Positions 36,319-43,863 of a stretch of DNA of 52,509 bases are shown piece after piece. Both the position numbers and the translations under genes were made by a program. Within the stretch, counting starts at the first letter, position 1; every line of letters begins with the position of its first letter. The notes under the pieces were generated by a model. The model had not been told where the DNA came from, did not search any database, and saw nothing but the letters and a program-made list of their open reading frames with translations. The DNA is taken from the NCBI GenBank assembly GCA_020054065.1, contig JAGVLX010000019.1, positions 1 to 52,509 of the forward strand. The letters are read 5' to 3'. Origin of the DNA: Parachlamydiales bacterium. GTDB taxonomy: Bacteria; Chlamydiota; Chlamydiia; Chlamydiales; JAEYWL01.

Positions 36319-37758
36319 ATGGAATCATCAGCTGCTTCACGAACGTCTCCGCCGGATTGGAAAATCATTCAGCGTCCTGAAAGCGTAATTAATTATCCCT
36401 CTGGGACTTATGTTGAGTTCACGAACCTAGAGGGAATCGTTGCCGGCTGGATCCGTGTCGAGGAAGTGACGTCCGAAACTAAACTGTCAGATCGCAAGAT
36501 TAAATTTGAAGAACAGGGTCGACGGTACCATGCTTCCTCCAGCGCCTATGCTTCGGTATGTGCTCTTACCGACAAGGAAGTAGAACAAGTTTTTAGTAAA
36601 CACGGCGATCCGCATGCGACCATGCAGCAAGTAGTGGTGCAACGCATGCTGTCAATCGTTAAAGAATATCTTACCTATAAGACGGCCATGCGGCGCATGG
36701 ACTGCGATGATCTTTACTCATTAAATGCTTGCTTCCAAGCTGCGCGCGTGATGTTATTTAACCGGAAGTTTCTCGAACAATACGGAAAAATGTACTTTGT
36801 TGATCCGCGGTTAAATAAGCTAATCATGAAACTAAAGATCACAAAGGAAAAAGAAATCTTGGGTTATCTGCCGCATTGCGTGTTCACCGGTCGGATTAAA
36901 GTTGTTAAGGCGGCGATAGATGTCCTAAATAAAAAAGGGGTTGTGGTGGAGAAACCCCGTAAAGATCTGCCTGGAGCCCATTATGTAGAATGGGTGAGTG
37001 AAATCAATTTTTTAAACGCGCTGATGGCAGCTAGAATAAATGGATGGAATTTGGAAGGTCTATATCTTCCGAACCGGCTCATTCATGGAAGCGCCAAAGA
37101 CAAACCGGATCAGAGACCTTCATCTCGGATCACAGGAGATTATATTCCCACGCTTTCCGTGTTTTTGCGCACCAATCCCTCCTTGGCAGACCGGATTAAA
37201 ATCATTTTTCAACTGGTAAAAGGGATCTATACGCTCCACACCATTTTTAAAACAGCCCACCATGATCTTACTCTAGAAAATGTTTTATGTGATGGAGAGG
37301 CAAAAATTTTCGATTATGGATGTGTCGTTTCCCTTTTATCAAGACGATCATGCAGCTTAGGAACATTCGGGTATGCTCCGCCGGAAATCCTTAAAAAGCC
37401 TACATCGACCCACCATGCTGCGTGGGATGCGTGGTGCTTGGGAGTTCTGATCATCGAAGTGATGACAGGTCTGCCACCGCTGGTGAAGACCCTGCAAGGC
37501 GATATTGAGACCTTTGATCAGGGTGTGTTTTTTAGACATCTACACACGCTGGAAAATTCTTCCTATCTGTCAATCATGACCCTGGCGGGAATCGCCAAGC
37601 AGCTTTTAAGAGAAGATCCGTTGGATCGTATGGGGATAGAGCAGTGTTTTTCATATATTTCTAGAATTTTTCATTCTGAATCGTATGAGGCGATGGTCGG
37701 CGACTTCAGCATATTTTTTAAGACAAATTCTTCGGTCGAACAGGAGAATGTAAGATGA
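36319..37758 (+). CDS. Divergent protein-kinase-like protein
   Basis: The C-terminal half of this 479-residue protein follows the eukaryotic kinase fold. It has a catalytic loop HHDLTLEN (residues 314-321), a DYG in place of DFG (332-334), YAPPE (352-356) and a later DAWCLGVLIIEVMTG (helix F). The loop Lys is Thr, the usual HRD Arg is His, and the glycine loop cannot be recognised, although VVVEKP near 208-213 might hold the ATP Lys. It is either a pseudokinase or a strongly divergent kinase. The N-terminal 180 residues match no domain I know. It overlaps the small exported-protein gene by four bases. Host targets are plausible but unproven. Confidence 0.8.
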   Translation: MESSAASRTSPPDWKIIQRPESVINYPSGTYVEFTNLEGIVAGWIRVEEVTSETKLSDRKIKFEEQGRRYHASSSAYASVCALTDKEVEQVFSKHGDPHATMQQVVVQRMLSIVKEYLTYKTAMRRMDCDDLYSLNACFQAARVMLFNRKFLEQYGKMYFVDPRLNKLIMKLKITKEKEILGYLPHCVFTGRIKVVKAAIDVLNKKGVVVEKPRKDLPGAHYVEWVSEINFLNALMAARINGWNLEGLYLPNRLIHGSAKDKPDQRPSSRITGDYIPTLSVFLRTNPSLADRIKIIFQLVKGIYTLHTIFKTAHHDLTLENVLCDGEAKIFDYGCVVSLLSRRSCSLGTFGYAPPEILKKPTSTHHAAWDAWCLGVLIIEVMTGLPPLVKTLQGDIETFDQGVFFRHLHTLENSSYLSIMTLAGIAKQLLREDPLDRMGIEQCFSYISRIFHSESYEAMVGDFSIFFKTNSSVEQENVR

Positions 37759-38159
37759 TTAAGCAAATCATAACCCACACACTAGCGACAGTAAGTTTCC
37801 TATCCGGATCTTTAGCGGCAAAAAATAGTTGGAATTTTGATTATCAAATGGTGCGCGATCAGATCAATCAAAAAATCATGTCGGTGGAAGCGGACACCCC
37901 TGAAGTTTTTAAGGTCGACACGTTAGCCGTTAATCGTTCTGAAAGAGTCACCCCACTGCGCATTTATTTATTTTCTCTGCGTTCTCTCTGTCACTGCGTC
38001 TCTGCGTTGAATTTACTGCAAAATACTATAATTCCAACTCATTGTTATTTCCCGGTAGGGGGACTCCGTCATGCTTCGCTTTGTGTTGAATTGAATTTTG
38101 AAAAAAATCTTATGCTGAAAGGCATTGATGAAGTACTTAATGAAACATGCTCCTTTTAA
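37755..38159 (+). CDS. Truncated exported protein with repeat-derived C-terminus
   Basis: The first 21 residues (MIKQIITHTLATVSFLSGSL) look like a signal peptide and are followed by about 50 residues of ordinary sequence. From about residue 73 the frame reads through a repeat at 37971-38015 (CTCTGCG/CACTGCG units ending GCGTTGAATTTA). The remaining 60 residues look like translated non-coding DNA. The gene was probably longer or different at its 3' end before a repeat entered. It is coupled to the kinase by ATGA overlap, so the two may have worked together. No family is recognised. Confidence 0.5.
   Translation: MIKQIITHTLATVSFLSGSLAAKNSWNFDYQMVRDQINQKIMSVEADTPEVFKVDTLAVNRSERVTPLRIYLFSLRSLCHCVSALNLLQNTIIPTHCYFPVGGLRHASLCVELNFEKNLMLKGIDEVLNETCSF
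37971..38015. repeat. CTCTGCG repeat inside a gene's 3' end
   Basis: This stretch of alternating CTCTGCG, CTCTCTG and CACTGCG units ending in GCGTTGAATTTA is a variant of the CACAGAG repeats. Its terminal TCTGCGTTGAATTTA is also found at 2054-2068. It lies inside the reading frame of the truncated exported protein. Confidence 0.6.
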
Positions 38160-38167
38160 TTTCCAGT

Positions 38168-39949
38168 ATGCTAGAATCAAATTCTATGCAATCCAAAATA
38201 AATTTACTCTCTTTTGTTTGGCAATTTATTCGCCGTCAGCCGGTGAGCTTTTTGATTATTTTTCTCTTTTCTTTGGGCTGGACTCTGGATTCTCTTACCT
38301 GGTCCTACCTAATGCGGATTGTTATCGATACGCTCACTCAATACGATACAAACCGCACAGCGATTTGGGGGGCGTTGAAATGGGTGATCATCGCCGGTGT
38401 CTCGTTGTGGATATTTGTGGAGCTGCTCTTCCGCACGCGTGACTACATTCGCTCCAAAGCGATCCCAAAATTGGAAGCCGAGATGCGCATGGCGATGTTT
38501 AACCATATCCAGCACCATTCTCCGAAATACTTCAATGAACATTTTGCCGGCAGCTTGGCGAATAAAATCAGCGATATGGTCACCCAGGTCACATCGATGA
38601 TCATGACGTTGAACATTTTTATCCCTGCGATCGCTTCAAGCATTCTTGTCTTAGTCTTGTTTTCACAAGTCAATCCGCTCTTTGCCTTGATTTTGGGCAG
38701 CTGGATGGTACTCCACTTTGGCGTATGCGCATTTTTTACCAAAAAATGTGTGGAAACATCAAATATTCATGGGGAGGCTCGGAGCACGTTAGCCGGTAAA
38801 ATCGTCGATAGCTTGACCAATAACTTCGCCGTCAACCTCTTTTACCGCTTTGGTTACGAGTATGAGCGGGTCGGAGTCAATCAAAAAATAGAACAAACAA
38901 GAAACTCACAAGCGATGTTTGTCGTGTTTCAAATGTTGTTAGCGATGTCGGTCTTGTTTATCATTATGATTGTTTCGATTAATGGATTTCTCCTGCTCAC
39001 GTGGACGCAAAACAAAATCACGACCGGCGAGGTCGTCCAGGTTTTCTACACCACCTTTAATGTCGTGATGATCTTGTGGATCTCAGGCGACCTTCTGCCC
39101 CAGTTTTTTAGATCGTATGGGGTTGCAACGCAGGCCTTAACTGTGATGAACGATCCGCAAGATGTGGTGGACGTCCCGCAGGCCGCAGAGCTAATCGTCC
39201 GCAAAGGGGAGATCGTGTTTGACCGTGTTTCATTCAAATACTCCGATGCGCCGCTATTTGAGAATAAAAATGTCGTGATTCGTGGCGGAGAAAAAGTTGG
39301 GCTGGTCGGTTATTCGGGTGCGGGAAAATCGACATTTGTGAAGTTGATCTTGCGCTTTTATCCTCTTGAATCCGGCAGAATCTTGATTGATGATCAAGAT
39401 ATCGCGCATGTGACGTTACGTTCATTGCATGAGCAGGTCGCGCTTATTCCTCAAGATCCGCTTTTATTCCACCGGTCACTAGAAGATAACATTCACTACG
39501 GCAATCTAGAGGCGACAAAGGAAGAAGTTATTCAAGCCGCACAAATGGCCCAGTGCGATGAATTTATTCGGAAAACCCCAAAAGGTTATGAATCGAAAGT
39601 CGGGGAGCGGGGTACTAAGCTGTCTGGAGGAGAGCGCCAAAGGATAGCGATTGCCCGCGCGATTCTTGCCGATGCGCCGATTTTAATCTTAGATGAGGCC
39701 ACCTCATCGCTCGATTCGGTGACTGAGCGCTATATTCAAGACAGTTTAGAAAGCTTGATGCAAGATCGCACCACTATCGTCATCGCCCACCGGTTATCCA
39801 CACTGGCAAAAATGGACCGCATCCTAGTCTTTGACGAAGGCGCGATTGTTGAGGAAGGAACACATACCGAACTCTTAGAAAAGAATGGACAATACGCCAA
39901 GATGTGGAAGATGCAAGTGGGCGGCTTCCTACCCATTACACCCAACTAA
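38168..39949 (+). CDS. ABC exporter, fused membrane and ATPase domains
   Basis: About six membrane helices (residues 1-310) precede a nucleotide-binding domain with Walker A GYSGAGKST (381-389), signature LSGGERQ (485-491), Walker B ILILDEATS and the H-loop IVIAHRLS. This is a homodimeric type IV exporter of the MsbA/multidrug group; lipids, drugs or peptides are possible cargo. Starts at 38147, 38168 and 38186 are all possible and none has a good ribosome binding site; 38168 is a compromise. It follows the truncated gene with almost no gap and ends before a spacer with a small hairpin. Confidence 0.85.
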   Translation: MLESNSMQSKINLLSFVWQFIRRQPVSFLIIFLFSLGWTLDSLTWSYLMRIVIDTLTQYDTNRTAIWGALKWVIIAGVSLWIFVELLFRTRDYIRSKAIPKLEAEMRMAMFNHIQHHSPKYFNEHFAGSLANKISDMVTQVTSMIMTLNIFIPAIASSILVLVLFSQVNPLFALILGSWMVLHFGVCAFFTKKCVETSNIHGEARSTLAGKIVDSLTNNFAVNLFYRFGYEYERVGVNQKIEQTRNSQAMFVVFQMLLAMSVLFIIMIVSINGFLLLTWTQNKITTGEVVQVFYTTFNVVMILWISGDLLPQFFRSYGVATQALTVMNDPQDVVDVPQAAELIVRKGEIVFDRVSFKYSDAPLFENKNVVIRGGEKVGLVGYSGAGKSTFVKLILRFYPLESGRILIDDQDIAHVTLRSLHEQVALIPQDPLLFHRSLEDNIHYGNLEATKEEVIQAAQMAQCDEFIRKTPKGYESKVGERGTKLSGGERQRIAIARAILADAPILILDEATSSLDSVTERYIQDSLESLMQDRTTIVIAHRLSTLAKMDRILVFDEGAIVEEGTHTELLEKNGQYAKMWKMQVGGFLPITPN

Positions 39950-40100
39950 CCACCACAAAATGTTTAGAGACAATTGCATCATGCTGCGAGGTCTGAATTG
40001 TTTTTGATCTCGCTGCGCTCGATCAAGAAACTGTACGTTCTGATTGTCCTGTAAAGGACACTCATGCTAAGGTAAGGTTGAGGATGCAAGGAGGTGGTTT

Positions 40101-40295
40101 ATGCCTAAAAAAAGATCAGATGATCCCAAACCGCTCAATTTTGATCATGATGAAGAGGACGGAGTCAGCGACCGTTTAAAAAAACCGTTCATGACTCCTG
40201 AAGAAGAGCGTGGCGATCTTGAAGAGGATCAATTTTACGAAGAAGATGTGGAAAGCCCTGAAGAACGCAAAATCCGCAAAGAAGAGGAAGAATAA
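40101..40295 (+). CDS. Small acidic protein, 64 residues
   Basis: A strong ribosome binding site, AAGGAGGTGG, lies just before the ATG. The product is very hydrophilic and acidic (many Glu/Asp, no Cys or Trp), with phrases such as KKPFMTPEEERGDLEEDQFYEEDVESPEERK. It is probably unstructured. No family is recognised. The strong translation signal and clean gene ends argue that it is real. Confidence 0.65.
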   Translation: MPKKRSDDPKPLNFDHDEEDGVSDRLKKPFMTPEEERGDLEEDQFYEEDVESPEERKIRKEEEE

Positions 40296-40301
40296 CTTAA
40301 G

Positions 40302-40342
40302 GCAAACTGGGCACACCGAACCCAGTATGCCCTAGTTTGTCT
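40302..40342 (+). terminator. Hairpin after the small acidic protein gene
   Basis: GGCAAACT then GGGCA (40302-40314) pair with TGCCC and AGTTTGTC (40329-40342), giving 13 pairs with one bulged T and one G-T pair. Only a weak T-rich tract follows. It lies seven bases after the stop codon. Confidence 0.55.
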
Positions 40343-40472
40343 TGTTCCTAATTTTAGATTTTCCTCTTTCGATCAATATGAAAAATTTAAGATTAGAAGC
40401 AAAAATTTTGGCTAGCTGTTCCCATGCATTCAAATTCCGCAGGTTAGTTTTGGGATGTCTATAATGTAAAGC

Positions 40473-40502
40473 TTGAATTTATTTTAAAATTGCATTTATA
40501 AT
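40473..40502 (+). promoter_or_regulatory. Promoter of the argG leader
   Basis: TTGAAT (40473-40478) and a perfect TATAAT (40497-40502) are spaced by 18 bases. A start near 40509 would place the leader ribosome binding site at 40517 at the 5' end of the transcript. A second TATAAT lies at 40460-40465 without a clear -35. The bases between 40343 and 40472 show no gene. Confidence 0.55.
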
Positions 40503-40532
40503 AGATTGCAGCTGTCAAGGAGGCAGTCCTAT

Positions 40533-40616
40533 ATGAACCTATCAAAACCAAAACAGTTTTTTAAGGTAAACTCATACAGTCTATCGTTCCGTCAAGTTTC
40601 CCGCCGTCGCCGTTAA
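40533..40616 (+). CDS. Arg-rich leader peptide upstream of argG, 27 residues
   Basis: A consensus AAGGAGG (40517-40523) precedes the ATG by nine bases. The peptide starts MNLSKPKQFFKVNSYSLS and ends FRQVSRRRR before TAA, with five Arg in its last eight codons, four of them consecutive. It lies 148 bases before argG, an arginine biosynthesis gene, which is the layout of a ribosome-sensing attenuator. A hairpin at 40650-40691 follows. A free-standing small basic protein is the alternative. Confidence 0.7.
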   Translation: MNLSKPKQFFKVNSYSLSFRQVSRRRR

Positions 40617-40649
40617 GGCACTTCCATTTTTTCATTTTTACATTTTTTT

Positions 40650-40691
40650 GAAAGCAGCAACTAAAAGCGTTCTTTGTCGCTTTTTGCTTTC
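40650..40691 (+). terminator. Candidate attenuator hairpin before argG
   Basis: An outer stem GAAAGCA (40650-40656) with TGCTTTC (40685-40691) encloses an inner stem AAAAGCG (40663-40669) with CGCTTTT (40678-40684), separated by a six-base bulge. The inner stem is followed by five T residues. It is weaker than the brnQ terminator, and I cannot find a clear competing antiterminator, so the mechanism is open. Confidence 0.4.
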
Positions 40692-40764
40692 CCATTATCA
40701 GATTTGATCTTGCACATCGCTGCAGGGTTAATTCTAAAACAATTATTTTAAAGGAAATTTTTTT

Positions 40765-42006
40765 ATGGAAATTCAAACCATTTTAGAGAAAATTCATCAA
40801 ACACCCATCACCAAAGGGCAAAAAGTAGCCGTTGCCTTTTCTGGAGGACTTGATTCCTCACTAGCTATCGCATTGTTAAGGCATGTGTATCACGCCAGAG
40901 AGATTGTCCCTATTACCATCGATGTGGGGCAAGGGGATGCAGAGATGCAAGAGATGCATCAAAAATCACAAGCATTAAACATTAAGCCGGTCATTATTGA
41001 TGCGAAAGCGGAGTTTTCCCAAAAGTGGCTTTCAAAAGCAATTAGGGCGAACTCGGACTACAATGGTTATCCTGTCTCTACTTCCATGACCAGACAGCTG
41101 GTAGCGAAGCTAGTGGCGCTTGAAGCCAAGAAACAAGGGTGCGACGCCATTCTTGAAGGGTCAACTGGCAAGGGAAACGATCAATACCGGATGCATAATG
41201 TGTTTAAACTGTTTGCTCCTGAGCTGGATATTTTAGTCCCGGTACGGGATTTTAATCTCACCCGGCCAGAAGAACAGGCTCTATGCGCGTACTGGGGAGT
41301 GCCGGTTAATGAGCAAATCATTGGAGGTGACGACAAAACTTTGTGGTGCCGGTCAATCGCTTCAGGCGCCATCGACCTCAACCAAGCGATTCCTGATGAT
41401 GTGTGGATGTGGAGGATTCCGCCTTATCAAGCTGGAGAACAAGGCATAGAAATCAAATTGCAGTTTGAGTCAGGCATTCCTACAGCCTTGAATGATCAAG
41501 CGATGCCATTGGATCAATTGATTGCCGAATTAAATGTTTTGGCTGGCAGCCAAGGGATAGGGCTGATTGATATGTTTGAGGATGGCATCATGGATCTAAA
41601 GAGTCGCGAGATATATGAAGCTCCCGCCGCGCATGTCATTCTCAAGCTGCATCGGGATTTGGAGCAGCAGTGTTTAACGAAGGAAGAGATTCAATTTAAG
41701 AAAGTGATCGACGCCCAATGGGCCTATCAAGTGTATCACGGATTGTGGTTTTCGCCTTTAAAAGAAGCGTTGGATGCATTTATTTTACAGACCCAAACAA
41801 TGGTCTCAGGAACGATTAAAGCCAAGCTTTATAAGGGGAATATAGAAATCGTGTATCGGGAATCTGATCATTCGCTATTTGCGCCAGAAATCCGGTCCAT
41901 TAAGAGTGTATCTTTTGACCAACGCTGGTGTGCGCACGCTGCCAAAATTCGGGGGCTTCCTTGTGAAATTTTGGCTAAACGAAATCAGATAACATTGACT
42001 ACATAG
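40765..42006 (+). CDS. argG: Argininosuccinate synthase
   Basis: The enzyme joins citrulline and aspartate with ATP to form argininosuccinate. The 413-residue length is normal. The PP-loop FSGGLDSS (residues 25-32), EGSTGKGND, and the C-terminal LKSREIYEAPAAHVILKLHRDLE match the family. AAGGAA precedes the ATG by nine bases. No argH follows; instead a hairpin and a new promoter lead into a YheO/DauR-type operon. Upstream it carries the Arg-rich leader. In a host-dependent bacterium argG without argH nearby may serve arginine or citrulline salvage; that is inference. Confidence 0.93.
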   Translation: MEIQTILEKIHQTPITKGQKVAVAFSGGLDSSLAIALLRHVYHAREIVPITIDVGQGDAEMQEMHQKSQALNIKPVIIDAKAEFSQKWLSKAIRANSDYNGYPVSTSMTRQLVAKLVALEAKKQGCDAILEGSTGKGNDQYRMHNVFKLFAPELDILVPVRDFNLTRPEEQALCAYWGVPVNEQIIGGDDKTLWCRSIASGAIDLNQAIPDDVWMWRIPPYQAGEQGIEIKLQFESGIPTALNDQAMPLDQLIAELNVLAGSQGIGLIDMFEDGIMDLKSREIYEAPAAHVILKLHRDLEQQCLTKEEIQFKKVIDAQWAYQVYHGLWFSPLKEALDAFILQTQTMVSGTIKAKLYKGNIEIVYRESDHSLFAPEIRSIKSVSFDQRWCAHAAKIRGLPCEILAKRNQITLTT

Positions 42007-42016
42007 CAGACACAAA

Positions 42017-42061
42017 GAAAATTTGGAGTGCAGTAACAAGTTACCGCACTCCAAATTTTTC
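42017..42061. terminator. Long palindromic hairpin after argG
   Basis: Arms 42017-42037 and 42040-42061 pair over about 20 bases with one mismatch around the core GTAACAAGTTAC. A T-rich tract follows, so it can end argG transcription. Its TTTGGAGTGC and GCACTCCAAA ends belong to the repeat family at 11638-11667. Flanking CACAAAG (42011-42017) and CTTTGTG (42066-42072) extend the symmetry. Confidence 0.8.
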
Positions 42062-42085
42062 TTTTCTTTGTGCCTTCATTCTTTA

Positions 42086-42115
42086 TTGACATAATTGTCT
42101 AATTTAGACTAAAAT
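42086..42115 (+). promoter_or_regulatory. Promoter of the regulator-aminotransferase operon
   Basis: A perfect TTGACA (42086-42091) and TAAAAT (42110-42115) are spaced by 18 bases, 20 bases before the ATG at 42135. A perfect palindrome, GTCTAATTTAGAC (42097-42109), fills the spacer and is a candidate operator, most simply for the DauR-like regulator encoded next. Confidence 0.6.
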
Positions 42116-42134
42116 GTATTAAAAGGAAGTTTTT

Positions 42135-42740
42135 ATGACGGATCTTGAACTCTATTTCCCGGTGGCCCAGGCGATCCACATTCTTCTTCATCCGCATGGA
42201 GAAGTGGTGGTTCACAATCTTAAAACCGGAAAAATTGCCGCGATCTATAACAATTTTTCGAAACGGAAAGTGGGAGATGAATCGCTGATTGAAGAGCTTG
42301 CCGATTACACAAAACTCCCCGACGTGTTTCCTCCTTACACGAAGACCAACTGGGATGGCCGTCAGCTGAAATCGGCGACCGCAACGTTGCGCGATAAAAA
42401 AGGCACTCCCATTGGCCTCCTATGCATCAATCTGGATGTTTCTAGATGGGAGGATTTTCGCCTGCTTTTAACGCAGTGGCTTAGTAATCAAAATCAGCCG
42501 GAAGTGCTATTCAAGGATGATTGGCGCGAAAAAATCAATCTCTATGTGTCCGATTATTTGAAGAAAGAGGGAACTGTGCTCAAAGCGCTATCCAAAGAGA
42601 AGAAACAAGAGCTGATCAAAGCCCTGCATCGCGAAGGTGCTTTTAGAGCCAAAAACGCAGCCACCTATGTCGCTGATGTACTCGATCTTTCGCGGGCAAC
42701 CATTTACAATTACTTAAGGACTGCCGATGAAATTGCCTGA
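42135..42740 (+). CDS. YheO/DauR-type transcription regulator
   Basis: The 201-residue protein has an N-terminal YheO-type PAS-like domain (about 1-115; VVHNLKTGKIAAIYNN and GTPIGLLCINLDVS) and a C-terminal helix-turn-helix (about 150-201; AATYVADVLDLSRATIYNYLR). Pseudomonas DauR of this family represses D-arginine use genes, one of which encodes an ornithine-cyclodeaminase-like enzyme. Here an OCD-like gene is the last gene of the same operon, and argG lies just upstream. The gene overlaps the aminotransferase by 14 bases. Its ligand is probably an arginine-like amino acid, inferred from context. Confidence 0.82.
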   Translation: MTDLELYFPVAQAIHILLHPHGEVVVHNLKTGKIAAIYNNFSKRKVGDESLIEELADYTKLPDVFPPYTKTNWDGRQLKSATATLRDKKGTPIGLLCINLDVSRWEDFRLLLTQWLSNQNQPEVLFKDDWREKINLYVSDYLKKEGTVLKALSKEKKQELIKALHREGAFRAKNAATYVADVLDLSRATIYNYLRTADEIA

Positions 42741-43863
42741 ATTTAAACTAGAAGAGTTTTGGAAAACCTACGAGTTTACCGCACCCTATCTATTGTGCTG
42801 TTCCGATGCCGAAACCTGGAGCCTTCAAGAAATTGTGTCGATGGCCGATCCTGAAGCGAAAAAATTATGGGAATCCCTTCGCTTAGGCTATACGGAGTCG
42901 CCTGGACATCCGCTGCTGCGCCAAGAAATTTCTCAACTTTACTCCACACTGAATGCAGATCAGATCCTGACCTGCGCAGGCGCTGAAGAGGGGATCTATT
43001 GCTCCATGCGTGTATTGATCGAACCAAACGATCATGTAATCGTCATCGAGCCGTGCTACCAATCGCTTATCACATTGGCGCAGTCAATGGGTGCTGAGGT
43101 GACCACAATCCGGCTTAAGCCGGAAACACAATGGAAATTGAACCTGGAAGAAGTCAGGCAAGCGTTTCGTCCTAACACCAAGCTGCTGATCCTTAATTAT
43201 CCCCAAAATCCCACGGGAACGTTGTTAGACCCCATGGTTCAAGAAGGGTTAATCGAACTCGCTCGAATCAGCGAAGCCTACATTTTTTGTGACGAAGTTT
43301 ACCGTTATATGGAGGTGGAGGAATCAATGCGTCTTCCGTCGCTAGCCGACGCATATGAAAAAGGGATTGCATTGAATGTCCTCACCAAATCGTTTGGATT
43401 GGCAGGTTTGCGAATCGGATGGCTAGCAACGCGCGATCCGATCCTAAAAAAGATAAGCTCCTACAAACTCTACACGTCGATTTGCAATAGCGCTCCCAGC
43501 GAAATTTTAGCGATCATCGCTCTGCGCGCGAAAGCGCACCTTCTCGGACGGAACCGACAACTGATGCTAGCGAATTTGCAACTTCTCGATCACTTTGTAG
43601 AACGCAATTCAAAATCTGTCTCTTGGATTCGTCCGCAAAGCGGGACGATCGCTGTCTTGAAATTGCTGCTGCCGATATCGGTCGAAACTTTTGCTCAAGA
43701 TCTTGTCAAGACACGAGGCGTACTCGTGATGCCTGGTTCTGTGTTTGATTTACCGGGAAATTTCTTTCGCGTTGGTTTTGGCAAACAGAATATGCCTGAT
43801 ATCTTAGGCCGGTTTGAAAAATATCTACAGTTGGAGGCCTCCCACCATGCAACAGCTCATTGA
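42727..43863 (+). CDS. PLP-dependent class I/II aminotransferase
   Basis: The 378-residue protein has NYPQNPTG (157-164), DEVY (189-192) and the PLP lysine Lys221 in TKSFGLAGLRIGW. The overall sequence recalls the small aminotransferases near capreomycidine and viomycin amino-acid synthases, which act on arginine derivatives, but ordinary amino acid aminotransferases are equally possible. TAAGGA six bases before the ATG supports the start, which overlaps the regulator gene. It overlaps the next gene by 17 bases, so translation is tightly coupled. Confidence 0.85.
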   Translation: MKLPEFKLEEFWKTYEFTAPYLLCCSDAETWSLQEIVSMADPEAKKLWESLRLGYTESPGHPLLRQEISQLYSTLNADQILTCAGAEEGIYCSMRVLIEPNDHVIVIEPCYQSLITLAQSMGAEVTTIRLKPETQWKLNLEEVRQAFRPNTKLLILNYPQNPTGTLLDPMVQEGLIELARISEAYIFCDEVYRYMEVEESMRLPSLADAYEKGIALNVLTKSFGLAGLRIGWLATRDPILKKISSYKLYTSICNSAPSEILAIIALRAKAHLLGRNRQLMLANLQLLDHFVERNSKSVSWIRPQSGTIAVLKLLLPISVETFAQDLVKTRGVLVMPGSVFDLPGNFFRVGFGKQNMPDILGRFEKYLQLEASHHATAH

